This document shows, piece after piece, positions 24,783-32,647 of a stretch of 64,000 bases of DNA. The stretch is from the NCBI GenBank assembly GCA_019240525.1, contig JAFAYE010000001.1, positions 345,300 through 409,299 of the forward strand, read 5' to 3'. The DNA comes from Candidatus Eremiobacterota bacterium (GTDB lineage: Bacteria > Vulcanimicrobiota > Vulcanimicrobiia > Vulcanimicrobiales > Vulcanimicrobiaceae). Under the pieces are notes generated by a model. It saw only the letters and a list, made by a program, of their open reading frames with translations. It was not told the origin of the DNA and did no database searches. Within the stretch, counting starts at the first letter, position 1; each line of letters opens with the position of its first letter. The translations under genes and the position numbers were made by a program.

Positions 24783-27557
24783 CTACCGGTCGGGAGGCCA
24801 TGCATCGGTCGAGGGTTTCGCACGGACGATCGCTACAGCGCGGAGAACGCCGGCAGCATCGTACGACCCGCTAATGATAAATGGCTCGCCTAAAACCAAG
24901 TCCGAACTTCGTTCCAGCTTGACCGCTGCGGAATCGTCGACTCGAACGATCCTTCCGGTACGGCTCCGCAGCGTCAGTGCCGAGCCGCTAACGCGAACGA
25001 GCACGCCCGTAATTTGATGGGACACACTTCCCTGGGGCGGAGAAGGCTCCGCCGCCATCGTCGTCGCCGCCGGTACGCCCTTACCGCCCATCCCAAAAAT
25101 GGCAAGCTGCTTATAACTGGCGACGTAGGCTCTTCCATTTGCGACTACGGGAACGAGGTTAGCATTCGCGTTCATCGACCTCCATGTGCCGGCGCGCGCG
25201 TGGTATAGCGTCTCCAACGCGTCGCCCTTGGGTTCGGCGCTCAACGCGAAGAGTTGAATGCTCGCGGGAGGGAAAAGCGGACGCGTCAGTGCCCAGATTA
25301 TCCCCCCGGCATCATTTCCGGCAGACGAGATGGTCGTAAAGAATCCGGGATCCTGGCCAGTCGGTAAATCGGCCGAGGCGCCCGATCGGATCAGTTTGAT
25401 CGAGGGCGATGTGTCGACTCGCCATAAGGTCACTTTCGTCCCGCCGCTTGCGACGATACGCGGCATCGAATCTGCAGAACTGTCAAAGTACGATAAGCCG
25501 CACCAACATGCGCCGATTCGCTTCTCGTCGAGATCGTTATTCGGTCCACCGCGGCGGTATCCGCCGAGGTCGTTCTGATTGAGAAGAAACATGATGCCCT
25601 TCTTGCCGGCCGCAGCCGCAAGCGGAGGAGCATTGTTCGAAAACGGCGGCAGCAGCAGGGCGCCGCCCGCCCCAAAATCGATGTCGCCCGCGTCAAGGGC
25701 TCCCACGTCGGATGGCGTGAAGATGCTGAGCATCGTCGTGAGGTCGGGATTCACTTTGACGACACTCTCTTGAATGTTGGTGACGCCGTTATACGTCGTC
25801 CCGGACGGATCCGAGTTGCCGGTAACGAAGAAAACGTTCCCCGAAAAATCGGCGGCGGGGCCATAGCCCGACATCCAGATCGCGGACAAGAAGAAGAAAT
25901 CTGGCGACATCGCGCGGCTATCGGTAAGCCGGTTCGCGGCGAGCGGAGTGAGCGATTCAGCCTGCCAACCGAGTAGCCAACCGCGTGAGAACGCCGTAGC
26001 ATAGTCGCAAAAGCTGCCGAATCCGGCGTAGACGTTGCCGTTCGATTCAAGGAGGGCGGGGCGCTGTCGCTGGTAGGTGGCATCAAACGTGTATGTCTTG
26101 CCGTTCGTCAATTGGTGCGAAGCCGCCACGACGACCGAAGGTATTTTGTCGGTAAGGTCGCTCAGGCTCAGCTGGTGGATGCGATACGTCGGAACGTGCC
26201 GTTCCATCGTATAAGCGATGACGTACATGACGTTGGCGGCGAGATCGATGACCGGCGTTGCCGTGATGCCAACGTTCGGGCCGTTGTTGTTGCAGCCCAT
26301 TGGGTAAGGCACCGGTCTTCCCAAATTCCGCTGGAAGAGTATTGCGCCGCTCGAGGCGTCGACAGCGTAGATCGTATCGTTCTCCGTTGCGACGTACACC
26401 ACGTCGTGGTTACCGGGCGATCGACCACCGGTCGTTCTTTCGTCGGGAACAACGAGCGGCTGCGCATCGACTTGATCGTCAAGAGCGACCATATGCAGTA
26501 AGCCGAACGATCCACTTCGCAGAGACGCCGGCGAGAGTACGAATTCGCTATCATTCCAGCCGGTTCGTAAGTTATTGTAATGGTAGGTCGTTACGGCGAA
26601 TTTTGAGTGCTCGGCTACGCTGACGGTCAAAGCTACTGGTTTCTGCTCGGCTTGGAGAATCGTCGCGGCGGAGCCGCGAGCCGGGTACTCGTACAACCGG
26701 ACGGCGCGCGAGGCCGGAGTCCGCGAGCCGAGGTCCGACACGACGATCTCCGACTTTTGGATTGAAAATTGCATCGGGTCTTGCGCCCCTGCGAACTCCA
26801 TCGTATCGACCAGAGTTGCAGCTCCGGCACCGACATGATACCGAGAGAGCATCATTGCAGAGGAAGCGTTCGTTCCATTTTCGACGGCGAGATACTGGCC
26901 ATCCCACTGGATGCGCCCCAAGCGCGTCGGCGAGCCTCCGCTCCAGCGAATTGCCTCGAGCCGGCCACCGTTTTTTGGGAACTCGAGAAGCTCGACGCCG
27001 CGCAGCTTGGCGCGCGGAGCCCGTTCGGCGAAGAGATTTCCCCCGCTGTCAAAGGTAGACGACCAGTAGCCGCCATTGCCATCGTCCAAACCGAGCAATC
27101 GAGGTGCGGATCGAGCATTGCGGTAGATTGCTATGCCGCGCCCGTTGCCTCCCGATACGGCGACTTCTCCGGTCGTGGGATCCACCGCACAGAACTGAAA
27201 CCCACCGCTCTGCGCGCGAAAGATCGCGACTGGCCGCACGCCGCCGTGCGCGTACTCGCGTATCTCGTTTCCTGCAACAATGAAAACGTTTCCGTGGCTG
27301 TCCGAACAGAGCCCGTTGGGCCGAACCCCAGTAATGGCACTTTCAAACCGCCCCTGCGGGAAAGAATACACCGCGACTTCGTTATCATAAGCGACGTACA
27401 AAAGATCGCCGGCGCCGGCATCGGAGCTCACGGGCGAGCGTTCGTTGCTGGCCGGAATGAACGTTTGAGGCGTCTGAGACCCGCCGCAGCCTGCGGTTAG
27501 TGCCAAAACCGCGGAGAGACCCACTGCCAAACCGGTAGGCACCAGGCGACACTTCAT
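24783..27557 (-). CDS. Large propeller-repeat lipoprotein with C-terminal DUF5666-like domain
   Basis: A 924-residue lipoprotein: signal peptide with lipobox LTAGC (Cys about 24), then propeller repeats (GNVFIVAGNEIREYAHGG and similar) to about residue 300, then a PQQ-dehydrogenase-like segment with ATENDTIYAVDASSGAILFQRNLG, NGNVYAGFGSF and ANGRAYVASYKQLAIFG. The end, about residues 835-924, is a small beta domain (ITGVLVRVSGSALTLRSRTG) that looks like DUF5666. The fold resembles quinoprotein dehydrogenases, but I see no clear PQQ ligand set, so it may be a binding or scaffold protein. The upstream 160 bases are shared with the divergent tetR promoter. Confidence 0.75.
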   Translation of the reverse strand: MKCRLVPTGLAVGLSAVLALTAGCGGSQTPQTFIPASNERSPVSSDAGAGDLLYVAYDNEVAVYSFPQGRFESAITGVRPNGLCSDSHGNVFIVAGNEIREYAHGGVRPVAIFRAQSGGFQFCAVDPTTGEVAVSGGNGRGIAIYRNARSAPRLLGLDDGNGGYWSSTFDSGGNLFAERAPRAKLRGVELLEFPKNGGRLEAIRWSGGSPTRLGRIQWDGQYLAVENGTNASSAMMLSRYHVGAGAATLVDTMEFAGAQDPMQFSIQKSEIVVSDLGSRTPASRAVRLYEYPARGSAATILQAEQKPVALTVSVAEHSKFAVTTYHYNNLRTGWNDSEFVLSPASLRSGSFGLLHMVALDDQVDAQPLVVPDERTTGGRSPGNHDVVYVATENDTIYAVDASSGAILFQRNLGRPVPYPMGCNNNGPNVGITATPVIDLAANVMYVIAYTMERHVPTYRIHQLSLSDLTDKIPSVVVAASHQLTNGKTYTFDATYQRQRPALLESNGNVYAGFGSFCDYATAFSRGWLLGWQAESLTPLAANRLTDSRAMSPDFFFLSAIWMSGYGPAADFSGNVFFVTGNSDPSGTTYNGVTNIQESVVKVNPDLTTMLSIFTPSDVGALDAGDIDFGAGGALLLPPFSNNAPPLAAAAGKKGIMFLLNQNDLGGYRRGGPNNDLDEKRIGACWCGLSYFDSSADSMPRIVASGGTKVTLWRVDTSPSIKLIRSGASADLPTGQDPGFFTTISSAGNDAGGIIWALTRPLFPPASIQLFALSAEPKGDALETLYHARAGTWRSMNANANLVPVVANGRAYVASYKQLAIFGMGGKGVPAATTMAAEPSPPQGSVSHQITGVLVRVSGSALTLRSRTGRIVRVDDSAAVKLERSSDLVLGEPFIISGSYDAAGVLRAVAIVRAKPSTDAWPPDR

Positions 27558-27683
27558 CTCTCAAGGCTCCTTTCACGAACTTGCGGCAGCTGGTCGACCT
27601 CTTGTCCGTGCGCATCAACGGATCACAATTCATAATGATCAAAGATGAAGAAACCCTGAACAGTGCCAGTTCAAAGCTGCCGT

Positions 27684-27711
27684 CATACTTGAAACGACCG
27701 TTTCAAGTATG
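27684..27711. promoter_or_regulatory. Perfect palindromic operator of the TetR regulator
   Basis: Two perfect 12-base arms (CATACTTGAAAC and GTTTCAAGTATG) separated by GACC. The site overlaps the -35 hexamer and spacer of the promoter driving the TetR gene, which starts 13 bases downstream. This is the expected architecture for TetR autorepression. It also lies upstream of the divergent lipoprotein gene. Confidence 0.8.
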
Positions 27712-27718
27712 CTAGTAT
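27689..27718 (+). promoter_or_regulatory. Sigma-70-type promoter for tetR-MFS, probably leaderless
   Basis: A -35 TTGAAA (27689-27694) and -10 TAGTAT (27713-27718) are separated by 18 bases. The GTG start of the regulator is at 27724, only 5 bases after the -10, so transcription should begin at or next to the start codon and give a leaderless mRNA; no ribosome-binding site is possible. Confidence 0.65.
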
Positions 27719-27723
27719 AGGCT

Positions 27724-28260
27724 GTGTCAAGAACCGCGGACGACGCCCGGCGCGCCGAGTTGCTTGACCGCGCGCTCGATTACGTATGCCGTCACGGATT
27801 GGCGGATCTTTCGTTGCGGCCGCTCGCAAAAGCGATCGGCTCAAGTCCGCGCGTGCTCCTCTACTACTTTGGATCGAAGGAGGAATTGGTGATCGAGATC
27901 GTACGCCGCGGCCGTGCGCGACAGCGCGCGATGCTCGCCGAGCTAAAGCCGGCCAACCTTTCGCCGCGCGCGAACGCCCGCGCGCTATGGCGCGAATGGA
28001 GCAAGCCCGAATGGGAACCGCTAACGCGACTCTCTTTTGAGGTTTACGCGCTCGCATTGAGCGACCGCTCCCGTTTTCCCGGCTTCTTGGAGAGTTCGGT
28101 CAACGAATGGATCACCGCACTTCGCGGGTGCTCAGTAACGCAGGCAACTCTTTTGATCGCGGGGTTCCGAGGTTTTCTTCTCGATCTTTTGGCAACCCAC
28201 GATCGGTCGCGCGTTAATCGCGCCGTCGAACGCTGGCTCGGCATGGTCTGCGATGACTAA
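27724..28260 (+). CDS. TetR-family transcriptional regulator
   Basis: A 178-residue repressor. The N-terminal HTH is typical: ELLDRALDYVCRHGLADLSLRPLAKAIGSSPRVLLYYFGSKEEL covers about residues 10-53 in the family pattern. The C-terminal ligand domain is short and contains RGFLLDLLA near the end. It starts with GTG at 27724, immediately downstream of a promoter that contains a perfect palindrome, and its last 8 bases overlap the start of an MFS exporter gene. The arrangement indicates control of the exporter and of itself, released by the exporter substrate. Confidence 0.9.
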   Translation: MSRTADDARRAELLDRALDYVCRHGLADLSLRPLAKAIGSSPRVLLYYFGSKEELVIEIVRRGRARQRAMLAELKPANLSPRANARALWREWSKPEWEPLTRLSFEVYALALSDRSRFPGFLESSVNEWITALRGCSVTQATLLIAGFRGFLLDLLATHDRSRVNRAVERWLGMVCDD

Positions 28261-29515
28261 CCAAAAGCGCGCCGCAGCAACCTCGTTTATCTTCATCACG
28301 GTCCTGCTCGATATGCTCGCCGTGGGCATGATCGGGCCGGTGCTGCCAAAGCTCATCGCCGGCTTCGCGAGCAATAACTATGCTTCGGCAGCCGAGATCA
28401 TTGGGGTCTTCGCAACCGTTTGGGCGTTAATGCAATTTATTTGTTCGCCGCTGCTCGGGATGCTTTCGGATCGCGTCGGGCGGCGACCGGTCATTCTCAT
28501 ATCGAACGCCGTCACCGCGATCGATTACGCGATCATGGCCTTGGCTCCGAATCTTTGGTGGCTCTTCGCCGGTCGGGTGCTCTCGGGCATCGCCACCTCG
28601 AATATCACGGCAGCAAGTGCTTATATCGCCGACGTAACGCCGCCTGAAAAACGCGCGCCCGCATTCGGCCTCATCGGCAGTGCCTTTGGACTCGGCTTCG
28701 TTCTCGGCCCGGCAATCGGCGGTGTCGTTGGAACGGTCAACCCTCGACTAACGTTTTGGGCAGCGGCGCTCTTCGCGTTGCTCAACACGCTGTACGGCCT
28801 TTTCGTCTTGCCGGAGTCGTTGACGCGCGAACATCGTACGCCGCGGCTGGAGTGGAAGCGCGCCAATCCCCTCGGCTCCCTTCGGCTTCTGCGCTCGCAT
28901 CGCGAGCTCTTTGGTTTGAGTTGCGTAAATTTCATCACATATGTGGGTCACGAAGTATTTCCAAACATCTGGACGATCTATTGTATTGCCGCGTTCGGCT
29001 GGAGCACCGGCAGTATCGGCCTAACGCTCGCGCTCATCGGCACGGTTGCGGCGATCAATCAGGCAACGATGATCGGACCGGTCGTTAAACGTCTAGGCGA
29101 ACGGCGTACGCTGCTCGTGAGCCTGGTAGTTGCCGTCGTCGGTCTCACGCTGATCGGTACGGATAACGGTATTCTCTTCCTCATCGCTGCCGTTATCGTA
29201 TCGCTGCCGATGTATCAAGCCTCATCGCAAGCCCTGATGTCGCGTCGGGTCGGTCCGACCGAGCAGGGCGAACTTCAGGGCGCGCTCGGAGCGCTCCGAG
29301 GAATCGCGATGCTGATCGGTCCGGCGCTCTTTACGTTGACCTTCGCGCAGTTTGCCGGTCCGTGGCGCGGGCTCGGCCTGATCGGCGCTCCATGGTTCTT
29401 GGCCGCGTTGCTCTACTTTGCATCGCTGCTTGTGGCGTGGCGCGTCACTTCGCATGCCGACGACGTGGTGCTGCCGTTGCCGGAGCCCGCACCCCCTCTC
29501 TACGCCGAGAGTTAA
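28253..29515 (+). CDS. MFS efflux transporter (TetA-like, DHA1)
   Basis: A 420-residue transporter with about 12 membrane segments. Motif A is clear (GMLSDRVGRRP), followed by GRVLSGIATSNITAASAYIADVTPPEKRA and FGLGFVLGPAIGG, which place it with TetA and related drug-H+ antiporters. The ATG at 28253 overlaps the TetR gene. The pair forms a classical regulator-efflux operon; the substrate cannot be deduced. Its 3' end overlaps the convergent MDR dehydrogenase by 4 bases. Confidence 0.92.
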   Translation: MTNQKRAAATSFIFITVLLDMLAVGMIGPVLPKLIAGFASNNYASAAEIIGVFATVWALMQFICSPLLGMLSDRVGRRPVILISNAVTAIDYAIMALAPNLWWLFAGRVLSGIATSNITAASAYIADVTPPEKRAPAFGLIGSAFGLGFVLGPAIGGVVGTVNPRLTFWAAALFALLNTLYGLFVLPESLTREHRTPRLEWKRANPLGSLRLLRSHRELFGLSCVNFITYVGHEVFPNIWTIYCIAAFGWSTGSIGLTLALIGTVAAINQATMIGPVVKRLGERRTLLVSLVVAVVGLTLIGTDNGILFLIAAVIVSLPMYQASSQALMSRRVGPTEQGELQGALGALRGIAMLIGPALFTLTFAQFAGPWRGLGLIGAPWFLAALLYFASLLVAWRVTSHADDVVLPLPEPAPPLYAES

Positions 29516-30516
29516 GGCGCGAAGGTTACAATCGGCTTGACGATGCGGGATTCGGCGAGCGCGCGGTAGGCGTCAGGCACGTCCTCGAGCGCCACGAAGT
29601 CGGAACCGATTTTCGCGGCGCGAACGACACCTCGAGCGATCAGATCGAGGGCCGCTCGCGTGTCATCGGGGCCGCACGAATAACTTGCAACGATGCGCAG
29701 GTCGCCGAAATAAAGGAGCTCGGGGTCAATCGTCACCGGCGTTTCCGGCGGAAATGGCGTGAACATTACGACCGTGCCGGCCGGAGCGGTTGCCGCCACG
29801 GCGGCATGAATTGCGCGCGGCGTACCCGGACCACAGATAACGACATCGGCCCCGGCGCCGAGCTCTCGCGCTGCTTCGTCGGGATGGAAAGCGGTTGCCC
29901 CATTTTGCCTTGCAATAGCTCGCCGCCCTTCGATGAAGTCGCTGGCGAAGACTTCGGCGCCGAGCGCGGTGGCCGCCAATACGTGAAGCAATCCCATCAC
30001 CCCAAGGCCGATCACGTACAGACGATCGGACGCGCGGACGCCGCTACGGCGCAACGACTTCACCACGCACGCCAGCGGTTCGACGAGCGAAGCATCGGCG
30101 AACCCGACATCCGCCGGAAGTACGAGCGTGTCGCGCAAGTTCGTATGAGGTACGCGAAAATATTCCGCGATGCCGCCGGGATCGATTTTCGTTGCACGCC
30201 AGGTGGCGCACTGCACGTACTCCTTGCGGGTGCAGGCTCTGCACTCGAAACAGGGTGCGTGGTGATGCACGAAAACCCGGTCGCCGATCTGCAGTCCTGT
30301 TTCGCCTCGCGTTTGCGCCACAATTCCGGCCGGCTCGTGTCCGAGCACCAGCGGCGCTTTGCGTCGAATGTACCAGCCCATGACGTCGCCGCTGCAGATG
30401 CCGCTGGCCATGGTCTGCACCAACACTTCACCGTCGCCGATCTGCGGAATCTCCCGTTGTTCGATCCGGACGTCGTCGACGTCGTAGAGCACGGCGGCCC
30501 GCATCTGCTGAGGCAT
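29512..30516 (-). CDS. Zinc-dependent alcohol dehydrogenase family (MDR) protein
   Basis: A 334-residue medium-chain dehydrogenase. Catalytic zinc ligands are present (Cys in ASGICSGDVMG and His-Glu in LGHEPAG), and the structural zinc cluster is CFECRACTRKEYVQC. The NAD(P) fold shows VIGLGVMGLLHVLAA. Similarity is greatest to sorbitol/threonine-dehydrogenase-like MDRs. The ATG at 30516 overlaps the stop of the upstream MDR gene (ATGA), so a much longer upstream open frame is not used. The substrate is unknown. Confidence 0.88.
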   Translation of the reverse strand: MPQQMRAAVLYDVDDVRIEQREIPQIGDGEVLVQTMASGICSGDVMGWYIRRKAPLVLGHEPAGIVAQTRGETGLQIGDRVFVHHHAPCFECRACTRKEYVQCATWRATKIDPGGIAEYFRVPHTNLRDTLVLPADVGFADASLVEPLACVVKSLRRSGVRASDRLYVIGLGVMGLLHVLAATALGAEVFASDFIEGRRAIARQNGATAFHPDEAARELGAGADVVICGPGTPRAIHAAVAATAPAGTVVMFTPFPPETPVTIDPELLYFGDLRIVASYSCGPDDTRAALDLIARGVVRAAKIGSDFVALEDVPDAYRALAESRIVKPIVTFAP

Positions 30517-31535
30517 CAGGGTTCGATCAAGACCTTGAGGCCTTCGCCGGCGTCGAGCTTTTCGAAAGCGACGGCGATATCCCCGAGCGAGTAAACGTGC
30601 GACAGAAGCCGCTCGAGGGGCAGCGAGCGTTCCGCGATCAGCTCGAAGGCTGCGCGCACGTCCCGCGGCGTGAAATGAAACGGCGAGAGCAGCTGCACTT
30701 GGTCGTAATGCAGCCGGGCCGCAAGAAACGAAACGCGCTCCTGCGCCGGCAGGCCCGCAAAAAAGACGACGCGGCCGCCGCGGCGCACGATGAAGGGAGC
30801 ACTCTCCCACATGGCCGCCGTGCCGGTACATTCGATCGCGGCGTCGGCCCCGCGCCCGTCGGTGAGCGCAAGTACGCTCTCGCGAACAGGTTCGGCGCGC
30901 GCGTCAATACTTCGCAATCCGAGCTCCCGCGCGAGATCGATGCGCTCGAGCCGCCGTCCAAAGAGCATCGCGTCAACGCCGCGTCGTTGCAGCAGCAGCG
31001 CGTGGAGAATGCCGAATCCACCGTTGCCGATAATCGCTACGTTCGAGCCCGGCGCCGGCTCGAGCATCGCGATCGAATGCATGACGCAGGCGAGCGGTTC
31101 GAGAAATGCGGCTTCAGCGTACCCTACATTCGCCGGCTTGTGAAAGCAGTTGAGCCGCACCACGCGCTCCGGCACCGCGATGCAGTCGGAGTACGCTCCC
31201 AAGAGCATCGTACGCATCACGTCTTCGCAGAGTTCTTCTTGGCGGCGTTCGCACCAGAAGCACTCTCCGCAGGGCGCTGTGTGCACGCACATGACCGCAT
31301 CGCCGGGGGCAAAACGGGTAACGCCGTTGCCGACCGCAATGACGTCACCCGAAAATTCGTGGCCGAAGCGCGTCGGCATCGGCATCTTCGGATGACCTCG
31401 GCGATAGGTCTTCAGATCGGTGCCGTCGGTAAGAGCGGCGCGGACGCGCACCACAATGCCGCCCTCGGACGGCGACGGTTCGGCTTCTTCCCGCAGCTCG
31501 ATCCGTCGCGGCGCGACAAGCATCGCTACACGCAC
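30516..31535 (-). CDS. MDR dehydrogenase with altered catalytic-zinc position
   Basis: A 339-residue MDR protein paired with the next gene. The structural zinc cluster is intact (CGECFWCERRQEELC) and GHEFSGDV is present, but where other MDRs have the catalytic Cys (GxCGTD) this reads LTDGTDLKTY, with Asp at that place. The nucleotide fold is VAIIGNGGFGILHALLL. The GTG start at 31535 overlaps the thioesterase end by 10 bases. The two coupled, related MDR genes suggest a heteromeric or two-step oxidation, but the substrate is not evident. Confidence 0.85.
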   Translation of the reverse strand: MRVAMLVAPRRIELREEAEPSPSEGGIVVRVRAALTDGTDLKTYRRGHPKMPMPTRFGHEFSGDVIAVGNGVTRFAPGDAVMCVHTAPCGECFWCERRQEELCEDVMRTMLLGAYSDCIAVPERVVRLNCFHKPANVGYAEAAFLEPLACVMHSIAMLEPAPGSNVAIIGNGGFGILHALLLQRRGVDAMLFGRRLERIDLARELGLRSIDARAEPVRESVLALTDGRGADAAIECTGTAAMWESAPFIVRRGGRVVFFAGLPAQERVSFLAARLHYDQVQLLSPFHFTPRDVRAAFELIAERSLPLERLLSHVYSLGDIAVAFEKLDAGEGLKVLIEP

Positions 31536-31969
31536 GATAGCAGCGCGGCGCGAATCGGCTCGGGCAGCGGACGGCTTTTCTTCTCAATGGCATCGATCGT
31601 TGCGACGATAAAGCTCATCGCCGCCCCGGCTTCCCCTGTGCGTTCGTTAAAGAATACCGTGCGCCAATGCAGGCTCGAAGCGCCCACGCGTTCGACGTGC
31701 GTGCGCATGCGCAACCAATCGCTCATGAATGCCGGGGCATGATACTCGGCGACGACGCGCACGCGCGGCAGCCAGAAGCCGAACTCGTCGAAGACGCGCT
31801 CGTAGGGAAAGCCGAGTTCGGCAAAGAGCTGCATCTCCGCGTACTCGGCAAATCGTGAATACGCCGCAAAATACATGATGCCCGCGACGTCGACGTCGGC
31901 CCACTGAACTTGCAGCTTCGATTCAAAGATTCGCGCGCTCGGCGGCAACTCGTCGCGAAAATGGGTCAT
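31526..31969 (-). CDS. Acyl-CoA thioesterase (YbgC/FadM, hotdog fold)
   Basis: A 147-residue hotdog protein. The block VQWADVDVAGIMYFAAYSRFAEYAEM is the 4HBT/YbgC signature, with the catalytic Asp in ADVDVAGIMYF, and it is followed by MRTHVERVGASSLHWRTVFF. The chosen ATG at 31969 overlaps the ribE stop (ATGA); the frame is open further upstream, inside ribE, without similarity. Thioester hydrolysis is probable; the acyl group is not known. Confidence 0.88.
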   Translation of the reverse strand: MTHFRDELPPSARIFESKLQVQWADVDVAGIMYFAAYSRFAEYAEMQLFAELGFPYERVFDEFGFWLPRVRVVAEYHAPAFMSDWLRMRTHVERVGASSLHWRTVFFNERTGEAGAAMSFIVATIDAIEKKSRPLPEPIRAALLSCV

Positions 31970-32556
31970 CGGCCGATACCGCGAGCATAGCGCGCCAGTG
32001 GATCGACTTCGAGATTCACGCGGCTGCCGGGGGGGCGCGAGCCGAGCGTCGTGCGCGCGAGGGTTTCCGGAATCAGTGCGACCTCGAACCACTCTTCTCC
32101 GGCGTCCGCTACGGTCAGGCTGACGCCGTCAACCGCGACGAATCCCTTGGGCACGATCATCGCCGCGAGAAAGTTGGGCATTTCGACTCGTATGCGCGCG
32201 CCCTGGCCCTCGGCAATGACCTTCAAGACTGTGGCCGCGGCGTCGACGTGACCGTAGACAAAATGGCCGCCCATTCGCTCGCCCAGTCGTAACGCGTATT
32301 CCAGGTTGACTGAATCGCCGATTCGGCGCTCGCCAACGGTGCTGCACGCGATTGTTTCAGGAATCACATCGAACGTAATCGAGTCGGAATCAACGGAGGT
32401 TGCGGTCAGGCAGACGCCGTCGACCGCAATCGAATCTTTCGGCTGAGGGTCTTCGCGGGCCACGCCTTCGCAGCGCGCCGCGAGCCTCAAGCCGCCTTGG
32501 GGCGCGACGTCGTGACCGATCACCGTGCCCCGGTACTGGATCAAGCCGGTAAACAA
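31966..32556 (-). CDS. ribE: Riboflavin synthase alpha chain
   Basis: RibE dismutates two lumazine molecules to riboflavin. It has the two internal lumazine-binding repeats: MFTGLIQYRGTV with SIAVDGVCLTAT in the first and GERMGGHFVYGHVDA with GFVAVDGVSLTVADAG in the second. The 196 residues are normal. The start is a TTG (encoding the usual M-F-T-G-L). Between ribD and ribE lie three copies of a palindromic repeat rather than a regulatory leader. It is coupled to the thioesterase gene. Confidence 0.96.
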   Translation of the reverse strand: MFTGLIQYRGTVIGHDVAPQGGLRLAARCEGVAREDPQPKDSIAVDGVCLTATSVDSDSITFDVIPETIACSTVGERRIGDSVNLEYALRLGERMGGHFVYGHVDAAATVLKVIAEGQGARIRVEMPNFLAAMIVPKGFVAVDGVSLTVADAGEEWFEVALIPETLARTTLGSRPPGSRVNLEVDPLARYARGIGR

Positions 32557-32560
32557 TGCG

Positions 32561-32647
32561 TCACCCTTCGACAGGCTTGCCCTTCGACAGGCTCAGGGTG
32601 ACAGAGGTTGACACAATTTTTCACCCTTCGACAGGCTCAGGGTGACA
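32561..32647. repeat. Three copies of a dispersed CCCTTCGACAGGCTCAGGG palindromic repeat
   Basis: A truncated copy (32561-32579), a nearly full copy (32580-32602) and a full copy (32621-32647) stand in the same orientation. The full unit has 7-bp arms TCACCCT and AGGGTGA around a core TCGACAGGCTC. The last copy overlaps the ribD stop codon and encodes the tail HPEPVEG. The same element is present in reverse orientation at 46200-46226. This is the widespread REP-like sequence known in many bacterial genomes. Confidence 0.9.

Noticed and set aside
26769-27500. Plus-strand open frame of 243 codons opposite the 924-residue lipoprotein
   Set aside because: Antisense to a gene with clear signal peptide and repeats, and without motifs of its own.
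32561-32647. CRISPR-like array
   Set aside because: The three units are unevenly spaced, without unique spacers of constant length, and the same unit occurs singly at 46200; it is a dispersed palindromic repeat.
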